A stretch of DNA of 64,000 nucleotides, taken from Coenobita brevimanus (Eukaryota; Arthropoda; Malacostraca; Decapoda; Coenobitidae). Below the pieces are notes generated by a model. The model had not been told where the DNA came from and did not search any database. It saw nothing but the letters and a program-made list of their open reading frames with translations. Below are positions 1-15,194 of the stretch, piece after piece. The position numbers were made by a program, and so were the translations under genes. Location of the stretch: assembly GCA_032717465.1 (NCBI GenBank), contig CM064681.1, positions 13,975,954 through 14,039,953 on the forward strand. The letters run 5' to 3'. The first letter of the stretch is position 1; each line of letters opens with the position of its first letter.

Positions 1-370
1 CCTGAATCCTAGCAAGTTCAATATGTGCCTGAGCCTGTGCCGGTGCCTGTGCCTCCTGAATACAAGCCTGAGACTCAGCCTCCTTAGCACGTCCTGAAAC
101 TCAGCCACCTTAGCACGAGCCTGAAACTCAGCCTCCTTAGCACGAGCCTCCTGCAGGGCTGGCTGTAACTTAGCTATTTCAATCTGCGTTTGCTGATCTG
201 GAGAAGTTACATTGAACAAGCTTTTATTAATCATGCCAAAAATTTGATCTTTAGAATGATGAAAGCGAACAGAAATTCCCAATTGTTGAGCAACAAGCTT
301 TTCTACATCAAACACAGTTTGCACATGACAAAAAATCTTTGGCTTCATCAAGAGTAGTAATAGTAGACAT
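1..370 (-). pseudogene. gag-like N-terminal fragment of an LTR retrotransposon, copy 1
   Basis: This is the 5' end of a retrotransposon structural (gag) gene read on the minus strand and cut by the window edge. The ATG is at 370-368 and opens MSTITTLDEAKDF. The frame then breaks and continues in another frame with VFDVEKLVAQQLGI and a segment ending in NKSLFNVTSPDQQTQIEIAKLQ. Next comes an Ala/Glu/Gln-rich, coiled-coil-like stretch with AKEAEFQ repeats (about 60-150 on the plus strand), which shifts frame again. The fuller copy at 16321-16908 continues into a recognisable gag core. At least two frameshifts make it non-functional. Assignment to Ty3/gypsy rests mainly on the second copy. Confidence 0.6.
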
Positions 371-542
371 GATGAATAAATCACAGTCACAAAATATCAA
401 GCAATATCCTTATGATAATATCCCGAATATCGTGATAAGAGGTGGCTAAATTTATGTTTCGGAACATAGATAATGAACACTTCAAGTGAGAATACTAAAA
501 TCACTACTGTCCGGCAAAGTTCCAGGTTCAAAACAAAAGACA

Positions 543-953
543 TGTATACAGTACAAGAAAATGGTAATAACATTTATACTGAAATTATACAGCAGCTAGA
601 TGGCCGGAGACTTCCTGAGCACTCAAAAAAATATTAATATACGTACAGAGGAGGACTGATATGTGAACAGAATGAGGAGTAGATCTAAGTGGCAACTAAT
701 GTAGAGACTAGGCTCATTATATAGGGGCCGCGGAGCTAGATTTAACATATAAGGAGGACGCGCAAATGAAGGCATAAAGGACGGAGAGTTTCACAATCCT
801 GCTCTGAACAAGAGAAAGAACGACTTACTCTACTATAAGGGGGAGAAGGGGGGAGTGAGGTAGAACACGTAAGCCACGTGGCGGTTCGTGATCAAACATG
901 CAACATACTGTAAATTAGAATTATACAAAGGATGATGAAATCATAGGCTATGT

Positions 954-957
<4 letters not shown>
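543..957 (-). mobile_element. probable 5' LTR, internally deleted (copy 1)
   Basis: Upstream of the gag start on the minus strand lies a non-satellite block bounded by TG (543) and CA (957), followed by a (TA)n tract and then satellite. A TATATAA box reads on the minus strand at 723-717. Compared with copy 2 (17081-17743), 248 bp are missing between 546 and 547. Bases 371-542 are the leader between LTR and gag. I could not recognise a tRNA primer-binding site beside the LTR, so its inner edge is provisional. Confidence 0.5.

Positions 958-1050
<93 letters not shown>
958..1050. repeat. (TA)n(GA)n microsatellite
   Basis: About 80 bp of TA alternation (958-1037) is followed by 13 bp of GA. In copy 2 the TA part is 46 bp (17744-17789). 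It sits where satellite half B has its A-rich run before the word ACATGAAGGTTCGTGTTA, the same monomer position as several other (TA)n tracts in the window. Confidence 0.95.
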
Positions 1051-1051
<1 letters not shown>

Positions 1052-2191
1052 CAGTGATTTACACATGAAGGTTCGTGTTATACTATTAGCCACATTTCCT
1101 TAGTAAAAATGTCACACCTGTGACACCTCTGGAGAAGTAATATTGATGAGCTTTTGACCCTCACCAAAAATTTATACAAGAAAGTACAAACTCTCGGAAT
1201 ACCGAGATATTTATTTAATAACCATTAATAACAATATTCCTCATCTCATGACTCCTACAAAATTTGCAGGGTGGAGGAACACAAAAGAAACTGTATTATC
1301 TCCGTAGGCACATAGTTCATGAATGCTACAAAGTGAGCAGGTTGAAGGAACATTAAATGAATTTTATTAATGTCGTCTGGAGATTGTTTGGATTTTTACA
1401 ATAGGATGAGGTCATCTATGACTTCATTTTTAAAGGAAACCTGATAAACTTGTCGTTTTTGTTTACGGTAAAAACATCGGCTTTGGGAAATATTTAAATC
1501 TATGATACCGAAATAAAATTAAAAACTGCATAATTGCGGGCGAATACAATAAACATGGAACTTCCACAAATGTCGTCTAAGTTAGCTAGGAAACAGTCCC
1601 AATGGCATGTAAAATTCAGAAAACGTTTATAAAGTTGAGAAATTTCCATCCCAGAAAAGAAAATCAATAACAAGACTAAATGAGTAAATAAGTAGGATGA
1701 TTTCAATTCACAGATGAAGAAGGCTGGCATTTGAGGGGTTTAAGACCAACGAGTTTATTTGATTAGTGGCGTGAAAACAACTAGGAAGATTTGAAATAAA
1801 ATGAAATTTATTTTTATCTGTAAAACTAGGGCTTTATAATGGCACCTTGGAACTACTCATAAAATATAAAAAATTGAAGTTTGACGGTTCGTGTGATATC
1901 ATTATCAATATTTTTGAAGGTGAAATCACTCCGAAAGAGACAGTGCATTGCAGTTACAAAAAAGGCAGGTTGAAGGAACTCTAAATGAACTGTATTAATG
2001 TCGTCTGGAGACTGGATTTTGACATTAGAAAGAGGGTCATCTGTGACATTTATCATTTAACAGAGGTTAAAACAATATCATGAAGTTTTGTTATGGTAAA
2101 AGCATCCGCTTTAAGATAAATTCAATACTGTTATACTTGAGTGATCCTAAAAACCGCATAATTGTGCTCGAAAAAAACTATATATATATAC
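1051..2191. repeat. Diverged dimeric satellite, partial monomers
   Basis: Satellite sequence with A-half starts near 1475 (ACATCGGCTTTGGG) and 2102 (GCATCCGCTTTAAG). No half B lies between them, so part of a monomer has been lost: after about 1945 the sequence jumps back to the block ending AATGAACTGTATTAATGTCG. No gene seen. Confidence 0.85.
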
Positions 2192-2231
2192 TTCTTAAAA
2201 TCTGACGAGAACACAGGAAAAATCAGAGAAA

Positions 2232-2309
2232 TTACAAATATGCAGGAAATCGAACCCGGGACTCTCAGGTGAGAGCCAGGCAGCATACCACTACACCACG
2301 ACCAGGTAA
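2232..2309 (-). pseudogene. tRNA-Glu(CTC)-like sequence, left arm
   Basis: On the minus strand this has an A-box-like TGGTGTAGTGG, the anticodon-loop-like GCTCTCACC and a B box GGGTTCGATTTCC. The T-arm stem is weakened by CCTG replacing CCGG, and the acceptor ends barely pair. It resembles tRNA-Glu (anticodon CTC) in the D loop, anticodon loop and T arm, but the anticodon stem pairs poorly. A working tRNA is unlikely; a tRNA-derived SINE head is more likely. Confidence 0.6.
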
Positions 2310-2435
2310 AAGTTAACTCACGTTATCACAATCTTGTAACCAACGCCCCTCCAGGGGGGTTAACTCACCCTCTTCAGGCTCACAGTGGGGGGCGGAGGGA
2401 CGTTGGTTACAAGATTGTGACAACGTGAGCTAATT

Positions 2436-2510
2436 TTACCTGCTCGTGGTGTTGTGGTATGCTGCCTGGCTCTCACCTGAGTCCCGGGTTCGATTCCGGC
2501 ATATTGGTAA
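2436..2510 (+). pseudogene. tRNA-Glu(CTC)-like sequence, right arm
   Basis: A plus-strand tRNA-like sequence of 75 nt. TTACC at the 5' end can pair with GGTAA at the 3' end. It has the D-arm word TGGTGTTGTGG, the anticodon loop CTCTCAC and T arm GGGTTCGATTCCGG, which is one C short of the perfect T stem in copy 2. The anticodon stem has mismatches. It is the mirror partner of the left-arm sequence and keeps both RNA polymerase III box positions. Confidence 0.6.
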
Positions 2511-2531
2511 TTTCTCTGATTCTTAAAATCT

Positions 2532-5500
2532 ACTCTAAATTAGATTGTAAACACACCGAATTGTATCTAACATTCAGAAAACATTTCTGAGGGTCAGAGA
2601 AATCCGTCTCGGAAAAAATACAATCAATTATAAAGCCAAATGAGCTAATACGTTTGATAAAATCGGTTTACAGGTAAAGAAGGCTCTCTTTTGATGGCTT
2701 TGAGTTGAAAGAGTTTTGTTTGATTAGAGACGTGGAAGCATCTTGGAAATTTAGAGATAAACGGATATTATTTTTATCTCTATGAACAGGGATTTATACT
2801 GGCATCTTGAGCCTCCTAACCAAATTAAAAAAATGGAAAATTATCCCAGCATGAGGGTTCGTGTTATATCATTTTTCATATTCACAAAGGTAAAATCAGT
2901 TCGAAAGGCAATGAATCGTCCACAATAAAATTGTTTAGGTATTCATTATCGGATATATATTGTTTGGAAAACCAAAATCCACAGCCGCAATGAGATATAG
3001 AACTAATAAACGTTATTTGGCTCCTCACGTACGCAGTTTTAGTGTTCATGATGGGACAAAATAAATCAGGTTACCGGAGCGTTGACTTGAACTATGGTCT
3101 GTCGTGTTGAGATTAAGTGGATTTTTGATTTCCAGTCTATCTTTTTTTTTTATTCATTTTAGCCGTACCTTGAAGTATAAAAAGTAGTGGCAATTGTGTA
3201 CTAGTTACTGCTGATAGCATCTGCCTTGGAGGTAGTTCAAAACAATTTTGTTGAAGTGATTTTTGTATAAAGTATTTTTGGTCGATATCGAGAAATATGC
3301 AACTTCAACAAATGTACTCAAAACTGACTAGGAAACACCCCAAATTGTTTACGGAAAAAGACATTTCTGAGAGTGAAGAAAACAACTTTAGGAAACATTT
3401 AACAAGAGATCTATTGGCATGTAAAGGTAGCTGGCATCTGAGTTGTTTAAGAACAATAAGACAATTGATCTAGGAGTCACCGAAACAAGCGAGAGGCTTT
3501 GAACGTTCTACAGTAGGAACACACTGAAAATAAATCGAGACTCCTGACAATAAAAGAAAAAAAAATTGCATAATATGAAGGTCCATGTTAAACCATAACC
3601 CACATTATCTCAGGAAAAATCTCTAAAAACTGTGATACCTCTTGAGAAGGAATAGTGATGAGCTTTTTGTTTTCACCTGAAAATTTATCCGAGATCAAAG
3701 TACCAGTACCAAGTACCAAGTATATAATTACCAAGTACCAAGATATATAATTAATTACCATTTATAACTTTATTTCTCATCTCTAAGACTGATGTTCAGT
3801 TTGACGGAACACGAACTGTGTTAATGTAGTCTGGAGAGTGTTTGGATTTTAACGTTAGGAAGAGGTCATTTGTGCCTTTTTTTTTTTTTTTTTCATTTTC
3901 TGGGAAACATGTGGTCAAGATTTATTTTGTTACAGTAATAGCATCCGTTTTAGGAATAATTAAAATTATTATACATGAATGATCTTAAAAACAGCATAAT
4001 TTGGCGCGAGAACAATAAACAAGTGTACTCTAAATTAGCTAGGAAACAATCCTGATTGTAAAACTCAGAAAAAATTCTAAATCTAAGAAAATTCCGTCTC
4101 GGAAAAGAAATTCAGTAAAAAGTCATAATGACGAAATACGTAAGATGAAATCGATTCACAGTTAAAGAAGACTGGTTTTGGGATTTTTTTCAATCCAAAG
4201 AGTTTCATTTCATTAGGGACGTGAAAATATCTTGGAAATTTAGAGATAAAACGGACATTACTTTCAATTTCCTAACTAGTGCTTTAAATGGCATCTTGGG
4301 TCTACTGATAAAATATAAAACGATGAATATTTTCGCAGTTTGACGGCTGGTGTGATATCATTACCCATATTATAGAAGGTGAAATCACTCTTAAAGGCAA
4401 TAAATCCATCACTAGAAAATTGTTCAGGTAGTTATTGTAAGATATAAGTAGGAAAACCGAGATTCATAGACGAACTGATATACAATTTTAAACGTTATAC
4501 AGAGCCTCATATACGTTAATTTTTTGTTCATAATGGGTCCAAACAAAAAACAAAAAGCTTAAATTGCGTCTATGTGAACTATTGTGAAAGTTGTGCCTAC
4601 TTATCTTGATTTTTTTTTTTCCCATGAGTTTACTGGCTATTTTTTTTTTTTTATTCATCTTAGCAGTGACCTTAAGCGACAAATATGTGTCCCAATTGTT
4701 AGCTAGTTACGGCTGATAGCATCTGCTTTGGGGGCAGCTCAAAACTCTTTTACTGGAGTGACTTCTGTATAAACGTATTTTGGGCGAAATCGCGAAATAT
4801 GCAAATTCAACAAATGTTCTCAAAATTGACTGCGAAAAGCACCAAATTCTTTCTAAAACTCGAAAAGCAATTCGGAGTGTAAAAAATTCCGATCCATGAA
4901 TATATAACATGAAATCAATAGGCACCTAAAAAGAGCTGGCATCTGAGGGTTTAAGAATAATATGTCTCAGTTGATGTGGGGGGTCACCGAAAGAAGCGAG
5001 AAATTTTGAATGTGTACTTTTTTATCTACTGTAGAAGGACTTTAAAATTACATTGAGCCTTCTGATTAAATGTAATAAAAGAAAAATGGAGAGAGAATAT
5101 TTGCACATTATTAAGCTACGTGTTAGACCATAAGTTACATTTACTTAGATAAAATGTAGCACAACTGTGATACCTCGTCACAACGAATACTGACGTACTT
5201 TTGATTCTAACTTGAAAATTATACAAGAAAAGATAAACACTATCGCAATTCCGAGATATATAATTAATTACCTTTTATAACTTTCTCCCTCGTCTCCGTC
5301 GACATGTGCATGACTGTTACAGAAAATACAGGTTTAAGGAACACTAAATGAACTGTGTTAATGCAGTCTTGAGATTGGAATTTTACATTAGAAAGAGGGT
5401 CATTTGTGACATTTTACATTTCCATTGGTTAAAGCTGTTAAAAAATCGGTCAAGTTCTTTTGTTTCTGTGAAAGAATCCGATTTAGGAATAATTCAAAAC

Positions 5501-5994
5501 TATTATATTTGAGTGATCCTAAAACCCGGATATTTGAGCACGAAATCACCAAATATCCAACTTCATAAATTGTTCTCTAATCTAATTGGGAAACACTCCG
5601 AATTGTGTCGAAAAGTCAGAAGACATATCTGAGGGCGAACGAACTCCGTTTCGGAAAACATAAAAAAGAAGGCTCAATGACATGGTACAATTGATGAAAT
5701 CGGTTATAAGATAAATAAGGCGGGCATTTGAGGGCTTGAAGCTGGAAGAGCTTCGTTTGAAGAGATGTGAAAAAGGGTTGGAAATTTAGAGATAAAATGG
5801 ATATTATTATTATCTCTATAATCATGGATTTTAAATGGCCTCGAGCCCATTGATCAAATTTAAAAAATGCAAAATTTTCCCAGGATAACAGTGCGACTAT
5901 CATTTTCCATATTTACCAAGATAAAGGCATTAAATCGTTCACAAGAAAATGATTAGGTATTATCTTATATATATTATTTGGTAAACCAAAATAC
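2532..5994. repeat. Dimeric satellite array, about two and a half monomers
   Basis: Alternating halves start near 3216 (B), 3941 (A), 4718 (B) and 5474 (A), giving an A-to-A spacing of about 1.53 kb. A conserved block with GATATATAATTAATTACC lies near 3742 and 5261. At 3700-3745 the word TACCAAG repeats several times. Poly-T runs of up to 18 occur at the monomer position before the word TTCATCTTAGCCGTGAC. No coding region seen. Confidence 0.85.
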
Positions 5995-6263
5995 ACGACA
6001 GATCAGTTCGACGCTCCTACAACAAGAGTTTTTTTATAACCAACATGAAAAAAAAATCAGTATATGAGGAACCAAAAACGTTAATACAGTATACACTATA
6101 AATGTTATATAAACGTTATATAAACTGAGTATATGAGGAACCAAATAACGTTAATACAGTATACACTGTATAAACGTTATTTGGTTCCTCATATACTCAA
6201 TTCTTTTGTTCAAGTTGTCTAAGAAAAACTCATGTTGTAGGAGCGTCGAACTGATATGTTGTG
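5995..6263. repeat. Inverted duplication (foldback) of satellite sequence
   Basis: The left part is the reverse complement of the right part. ATCAGTTCGACGCTCCTAC (from about 6002) pairs with GTAGGAGCGTCGAACTGAT (to about 6255), and TATATGAGGAACCAAA pairs with TTTGGTTCCTCATATA at 6180-6196. The word GTATATGAGGAACCAAA plus AACGTTAATACAGTATACAC occurs twice on the left (about 6060 and 6129) and once inverted. The right half is the normal satellite order, so the left half is the inverted copy. Confidence 0.85.
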
Positions 6264-7117
6264 TCCACTGTGTAGGATTTACTTGATTTTTGCTATTTAT
6301 CTCAGCAGTGATTTTAAAGGATAGAAAGGAGTGCCAACTGTGAACTAATTACGGCTGATAGCATCCGCTTTGGGGGCAGTTCAAAACGCTTCTACTGGAA
6401 TGATGGCTGTATAAAAGTTTTTGGAGAAATCGCGAGATATGCAATTTCCACCAATGTACTCAAATTGATTGCGAGACTGTTTTATATATTTTTTTCAAAA
6501 CAGAAAACATTTCCGAGGATGAAAAAATCACTTTACGAAATACTTAACAAAAAATCGGTTGACCCGTAAAGAGAACTGGTATATGAGGGTTTAAGAACAC
6601 GGTTTCAATTGATGTGGGGATCAACGAAACACGCGAGAAATTTCGAATGAGTATTCACTTTATCTGCTGTAAAAGAACTTTCAAATTACATTGAGATTCG
6701 TGATTGAATGTAAAGAAAAAAAAAAGAGGAAAAAATATTTCCACTTTTTTCAGGGACGTGTTTGACCATAAGCCACTTTTCCTTATGTAAAATCGCTAAA
6801 AACTGTCATACCTTGTGAGAAGGAATACTGACGTGCTTTTGACTCACCTGAAAATTATACGAGAAAGTAGAAACTGTCGCAATTCCGAGATATATAACTA
6901 ATTACCATTTATAACTTTCTTCCTCGTCTCTGTAGACATATCGTTCATGACGGTTACAGAAAAGGCACGCTGAAGGAACTCTAAATGAACTGTATTAACG
7001 GCGTCTGGAGATTGGATTCTAACATTAGAAAGAGGGTCATCTGTGACATGTTTCATTTAGCCGAGGTTAGAAAATAATGGTCAAGTTGTTTTGTTACCGG
7101 AAAAGCATCCGCTTTAA
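6264..7117. repeat. Dimeric satellite, B half and following A start
   Basis: Half B starts near 6359 and half A near 7105, with the AACTAATTACC block near 6895. The A half is interrupted at CTTTAA by the insertion starting at 7118. Confidence 0.85.
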
Positions 7118-7427
7118 CCCCTCCGTGGTCGCCGGCGTCGAATCGTCGTTTGACCGCGGTCTGTACAAAACCGCAAAAATTTTTGGGAAGTGAGTGAATG
7201 TTCTGAACGTCATCACACTGACCTACACTACATTCCAATACACCCTATCATGCAGTTCAGAGCCAGCTGCTGTTATAAGTCGATTTTCGATTTTTTTCGT
7301 TCTTGGCCATGCCCAAACTCGCACAACACCGATTATCTCGACCCAGGCAAAACATATCATCTATGTCCTCTCTCGCGAAACACACACAACCACATGTTCA
7401 CGATTATGAAGTAATACTGGCACATAC
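7118..7427. mobile_element. Unclassified insertion in satellite, starting after TTAA
   Basis: About 310 bp with no resemblance to the satellite, GC-richer than its surroundings, between satellite GCATCCGCTTTAA and AGCTGGGAAGCACTCC. It starts CCCCTCCGTGGTCGCCGG directly after TTAA (7114-7117) and contains a perfect 10-bp palindrome GACCGCGGTC. TTAA followed by CCC is the target and terminus style of piggyBac-like elements, but the matching GGG-TTAA right end is absent. Short overlapping frames here (71 and 74 codons) look accidental. Confidence 0.5.
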
Positions 7428-8966
7428 AGCTGGGAAGCACTCCGAATTGTATCTAAAATTCAGAAAACATTTTTGAGGACGAGAAAATTCTGTCTCGGAA
7501 AAAAGATCAGTAACATGGCTAAATGAGGTAATACGTAGGATGAAATCGATTCACATGTCAAGAAGGCTGGCATTTGACGGGTTTAAGCCGAAAGAGTTTC
7601 GTTTGATTAGAGCCGCGAAAAAAACTTGGAAAAGATAAAAAGGATATTATTTTTATCATTATAACTAATGGTTTATAATGGCATCTCAGGGCTCCTGATC
7701 AAATTAAACAATGGATAATTTTCCCAGCACGACGGATCATGTGTTATCATTATCCATATTAACCAAGATAAAATCACTCCGAAAGACACTAAATAATTTA
7801 AACGAGAATTGCTTTGGTATTGATTTTCAGATGTATATTATAATGAAAAAGTAAATACATAGCTGTATATATACAACTTATATACATTATTGGTTCCTTG
7901 TATATGCAGTTTTTTTTTTTTCATTATGGGTCTATAAAACATCAGGTGTATGGAACGTTGACCTGAACTATTGTCTGTCGTGTAGAGATTAACTGTTTTT
8001 AATTTCCGACATCGATTTTTTTTTTTTAAATCACCGTAGCCGTTACCTCAAGGATAAAATTTAGTGCCAATTGTGTAGTACTGAAGGCTGATAGCATCTG
8101 CTTTGAGTAGTTCAAAATTATTTTAATGATTGCTTTGTAATAGTATTTGTGGTCGAAATCGCGAAATATGCAACTTCAACAAATGTACTCAAAATTGATT
8201 AGGAAACATCCCCAATTGTTTCATGAATTAAGGGCACATTTCTAATTTGGAGAAAATCACAATGAGGAAGCATATAACAAGAAATCTATTGGAATGTAAA
8301 GTGAGGTGGTATCTGAGATGTGGGGGTCACCGAGACAAGCGAGAAACTTCGAATGTTCTTTATTTGCAATAGAACCACTTTCTTATGAAATCCTTACTGA
8401 ATGTAAATGAAAAAGAATGTGCATTATGATCGTGTTATACCATAAACCATATTTTCTTAGAAAAATCTCTCAGAACTGTGATACCTTATGAGAAGGAATA
8501 TTGATGAGCTTTTGACTCTCACATACGAATTTATACGAGAAAGTGTAAACATAATCGCAGTACGAAAATATATAATTAATTACCATTTATAAATTTATTC
8601 CTCATCTCCATAGACCTCTACAAAATGTGCAAGATGAAGAAACACTAAATGAACTGTATTAATATCGTGTGGAGATTGGATCTTCACGGAATGAAGAGGT
8701 CATTTAAGACTTTTTTCATTTTTTGAGGAAACTAGATAAAAAAATGGTCTTTGTTTTGTTATGTTTAAAGCATCCGCTTTAAGAATAATTCAAAAGAAAT
8801 ATAATTGAATGACCTTTAAAATCGCATGATTGAGGGCGAAAACAATAAACTTGCAACTTCCACGAATGTCCTCTAAATTAGCCAGGAAACAGTCCAGAAT
8901 GTATTTAAACCAGAAAACATTTTCAAAGGTGAGAAAACTCCATCTCGGAAAAGAAAATCAGTAACA
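7428..8966. repeat. Dimeric satellite, about one monomer
   Basis: It resumes in half A, has half B near 8091, the TAATTAATTACC block near 8569 and the next A start near 8769, and ends at AATCAGTAACA before an insertion. No gene seen. Confidence 0.85.
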
Positions 8967-9326
8967 TTTTTGGTAATCCGAGTGACGTTTATGTTCTGTT
9001 CTCCTCTAACGCTGTCACTTGGATTTTTTGCAGATCATTTTATTTGTAGCTGTGGGAATGGAACCCAAGTTGTCCGAGCGCAAGTCCGAAATATACACAC
9101 AGACACACGGCTGTTCCTATAGTTTATTTTATGGCCAAAAAATTCTACGGAGATTCTATGCCAGACGTCGGGAACGGCGTCTTTTGGTCAAAATGTGATC
9201 GATCATTATAATAAAAGTTTTTTAATCGTGATGGGACCTGGATTTTTTCACAATAGCGAATATTTATCGATTTTTGTGCCAATTTTGGTGCGATTTCAAT
9301 GTGTAGTTTCGGCTGTCCAAAACACA

Positions 9327-9361
<35 letters not shown>

Positions 9362-9390
9362 GGCTAGTGCTTCAGTGCATTAGATTAACT
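8967..9390. mobile_element. Unclassified insertion with hairpin and (CA)n
   Basis: About 424 bp unlike the satellite. Near the left end AATCCGAGTGAC (8975-8986) faces GTCACTTGGATT (9014-9025), an 11/12 hairpin with a 27-nt loop. Near the right end is a (CA)n tract at about 9321-9360. The flanking satellite words (GTAACA and GGAAAACCAAAATACATAGCC) are normally a few hundred bp apart, so satellite was also lost. No open frame of note; family unknown. Confidence 0.55.
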
Positions 9391-12417
<3,027 letters not shown>

Positions 12418-12612
12418 TTTCATTCATTCATTCATTGCCAGACGCCATGTATCCCAAACGGGGTGGCCAACGGCTTAGAGTTAATTGTTTTACAGGAAGG
12501 GGCACTAATCCTCCACCAACCCCACTTGACATGTAGGGATGGCAACAGCATCTGGTGTTCCCAGGCGGTCACCCATCCAAGTACTAACCAGACCCAACGT
12601 TGCTTAACTTCG
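12418..12612 (-). mobile_element. 5S-rRNA-derived SINE (SINE3 type), copy 1
   Basis: Read on the minus strand, 12612-12541 matches the middle and 3' half of 5S rRNA: AAGTTAAGCAACGTTGGG, then GGTTAGTACTTGGATGGGTG, then ACCGCCTGGGAACACC, which are the internal promoter regions. A unique body follows. The 3' end is GGCCACCCCGTTTGGG and GGCGTCTGGC, then a (TGAA)n tail (12436-12418). The 3' end resembles the LINE at 34003-36488 (GGCCACCGTTTGGG, GGCGTCGGGC). The first third of 5S is missing. It sits in half B and removed about 50 bp of satellite. No clear target duplication. Confidence 0.8.
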
Positions 12613-14365
<1,753 letters not shown>

Positions 14366-15194
14366 AGATTTACACATGAAGATTCGTGTTATACCATTAG
14401 CCACATTTCCTTGGTAAAAATGTCACACCTGTGACACCTCTTGAGAAGGAATAAGGATTTCAAAACTACTTTACTAGAGTGATGGCTGTATGAACGTATT
14501 TTTTGGGGGGAAAACGCTAAATATGTAAGCCACAAACGTACCAAAAATTGATTGCGAAACACACCAAATATTTGTCAGAACTCACAAAACTTTTGAAAAT
14601 GTGAAAAAAAAAAGTTTTACGAAATATATTAATAGAAATCGATTGACACTTAAAGAGAACTGGCACCTAAGGGTTTATGAACATGAAGTCTGAATTGATG
14701 CGGGAGTCACCGAAACAAGCGAAAAATTTCGACTGAGTATTCTTTTTTATCTGCTGTAGAAGCACTTTAAAATTACATCGAACCTCCTGATTGAATGTAA
14801 GAAAAAAAAAATGCACATTATTAAGATTCGTGTTAGATAATAAGCCATATTTTCTTAAGTAAAATCTCTCAAAACTGTGATACCTCGTGAGAATGAAAAC
14901 GTGCGTACTTTTGACTTTGACCTAAAAAGCTATACGAGAAAACATAAACACTATCGTAATACCGAGATAAATCATTAATTACCATTTCGTAATACCGAGA
15001 TATATAATTAATTAAAATCTATAACTTTACAAATACTGCAGGTTGAAAGAACACTAAATGAGCTGAATTAATTTCGCCTGGAGACTAATTTTTACATTAG
15101 AAGGAGGGTCATTTTTGACATTTCTCACTTCGAACTGTTATTTCAGATAAAAAAAAATGGTCACGTTTTGTTACGGAAAAAGCATCCCCTTTAG
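14366..15194. repeat. Satellite with deletion scar at about 14456
   Basis: At GAGAAGGAATA the sequence jumps to TCAAAACTACTTTACTAGAG in half B. Copy 2 keeps about 1.17 kb between these points (about 31260-32430), including a whole A half. The junction carries a few unmatched bases (AGGATT). The next A start, near 15183, is interrupted by the solo LTR. Confidence 0.85.

Larger units (their letters stand above)
2192..2531. mobile_element. tRNA-Glu-like inverted-repeat element with 12-bp target duplication
   Basis: An insertion of about 316 bp (2204-2519) is flanked by identical 12-bp direct repeats TTCTTAAAATCT at 2192-2203 and 2520-2531. The right repeat runs on into satellite (ACTCTAAATTAG) and the left repeat follows satellite, so these look like a true target site duplication. 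The inserted DNA is a long inverted repeat, with arms 2221-2345 and 2401-2521 and a spacer of about 55 bp rich in C and G runs. Each arm contains one tRNA-Glu-like sequence, diverging outward from the centre. It may be a foldback SINE or two SINEs inserted head to head; I know of no named family. Confidence 0.75.

Noticed and set aside
2436..2510. Functional tRNA-Glu gene
   Set aside because: The anticodon stem is poorly paired, the acceptor stem is incomplete, and it lies within a palindromic mobile element.
12541..12612. 5S rRNA gene
   Set aside because: The first third of 5S is missing and the match runs into a SINE body with a tetranucleotide tail.
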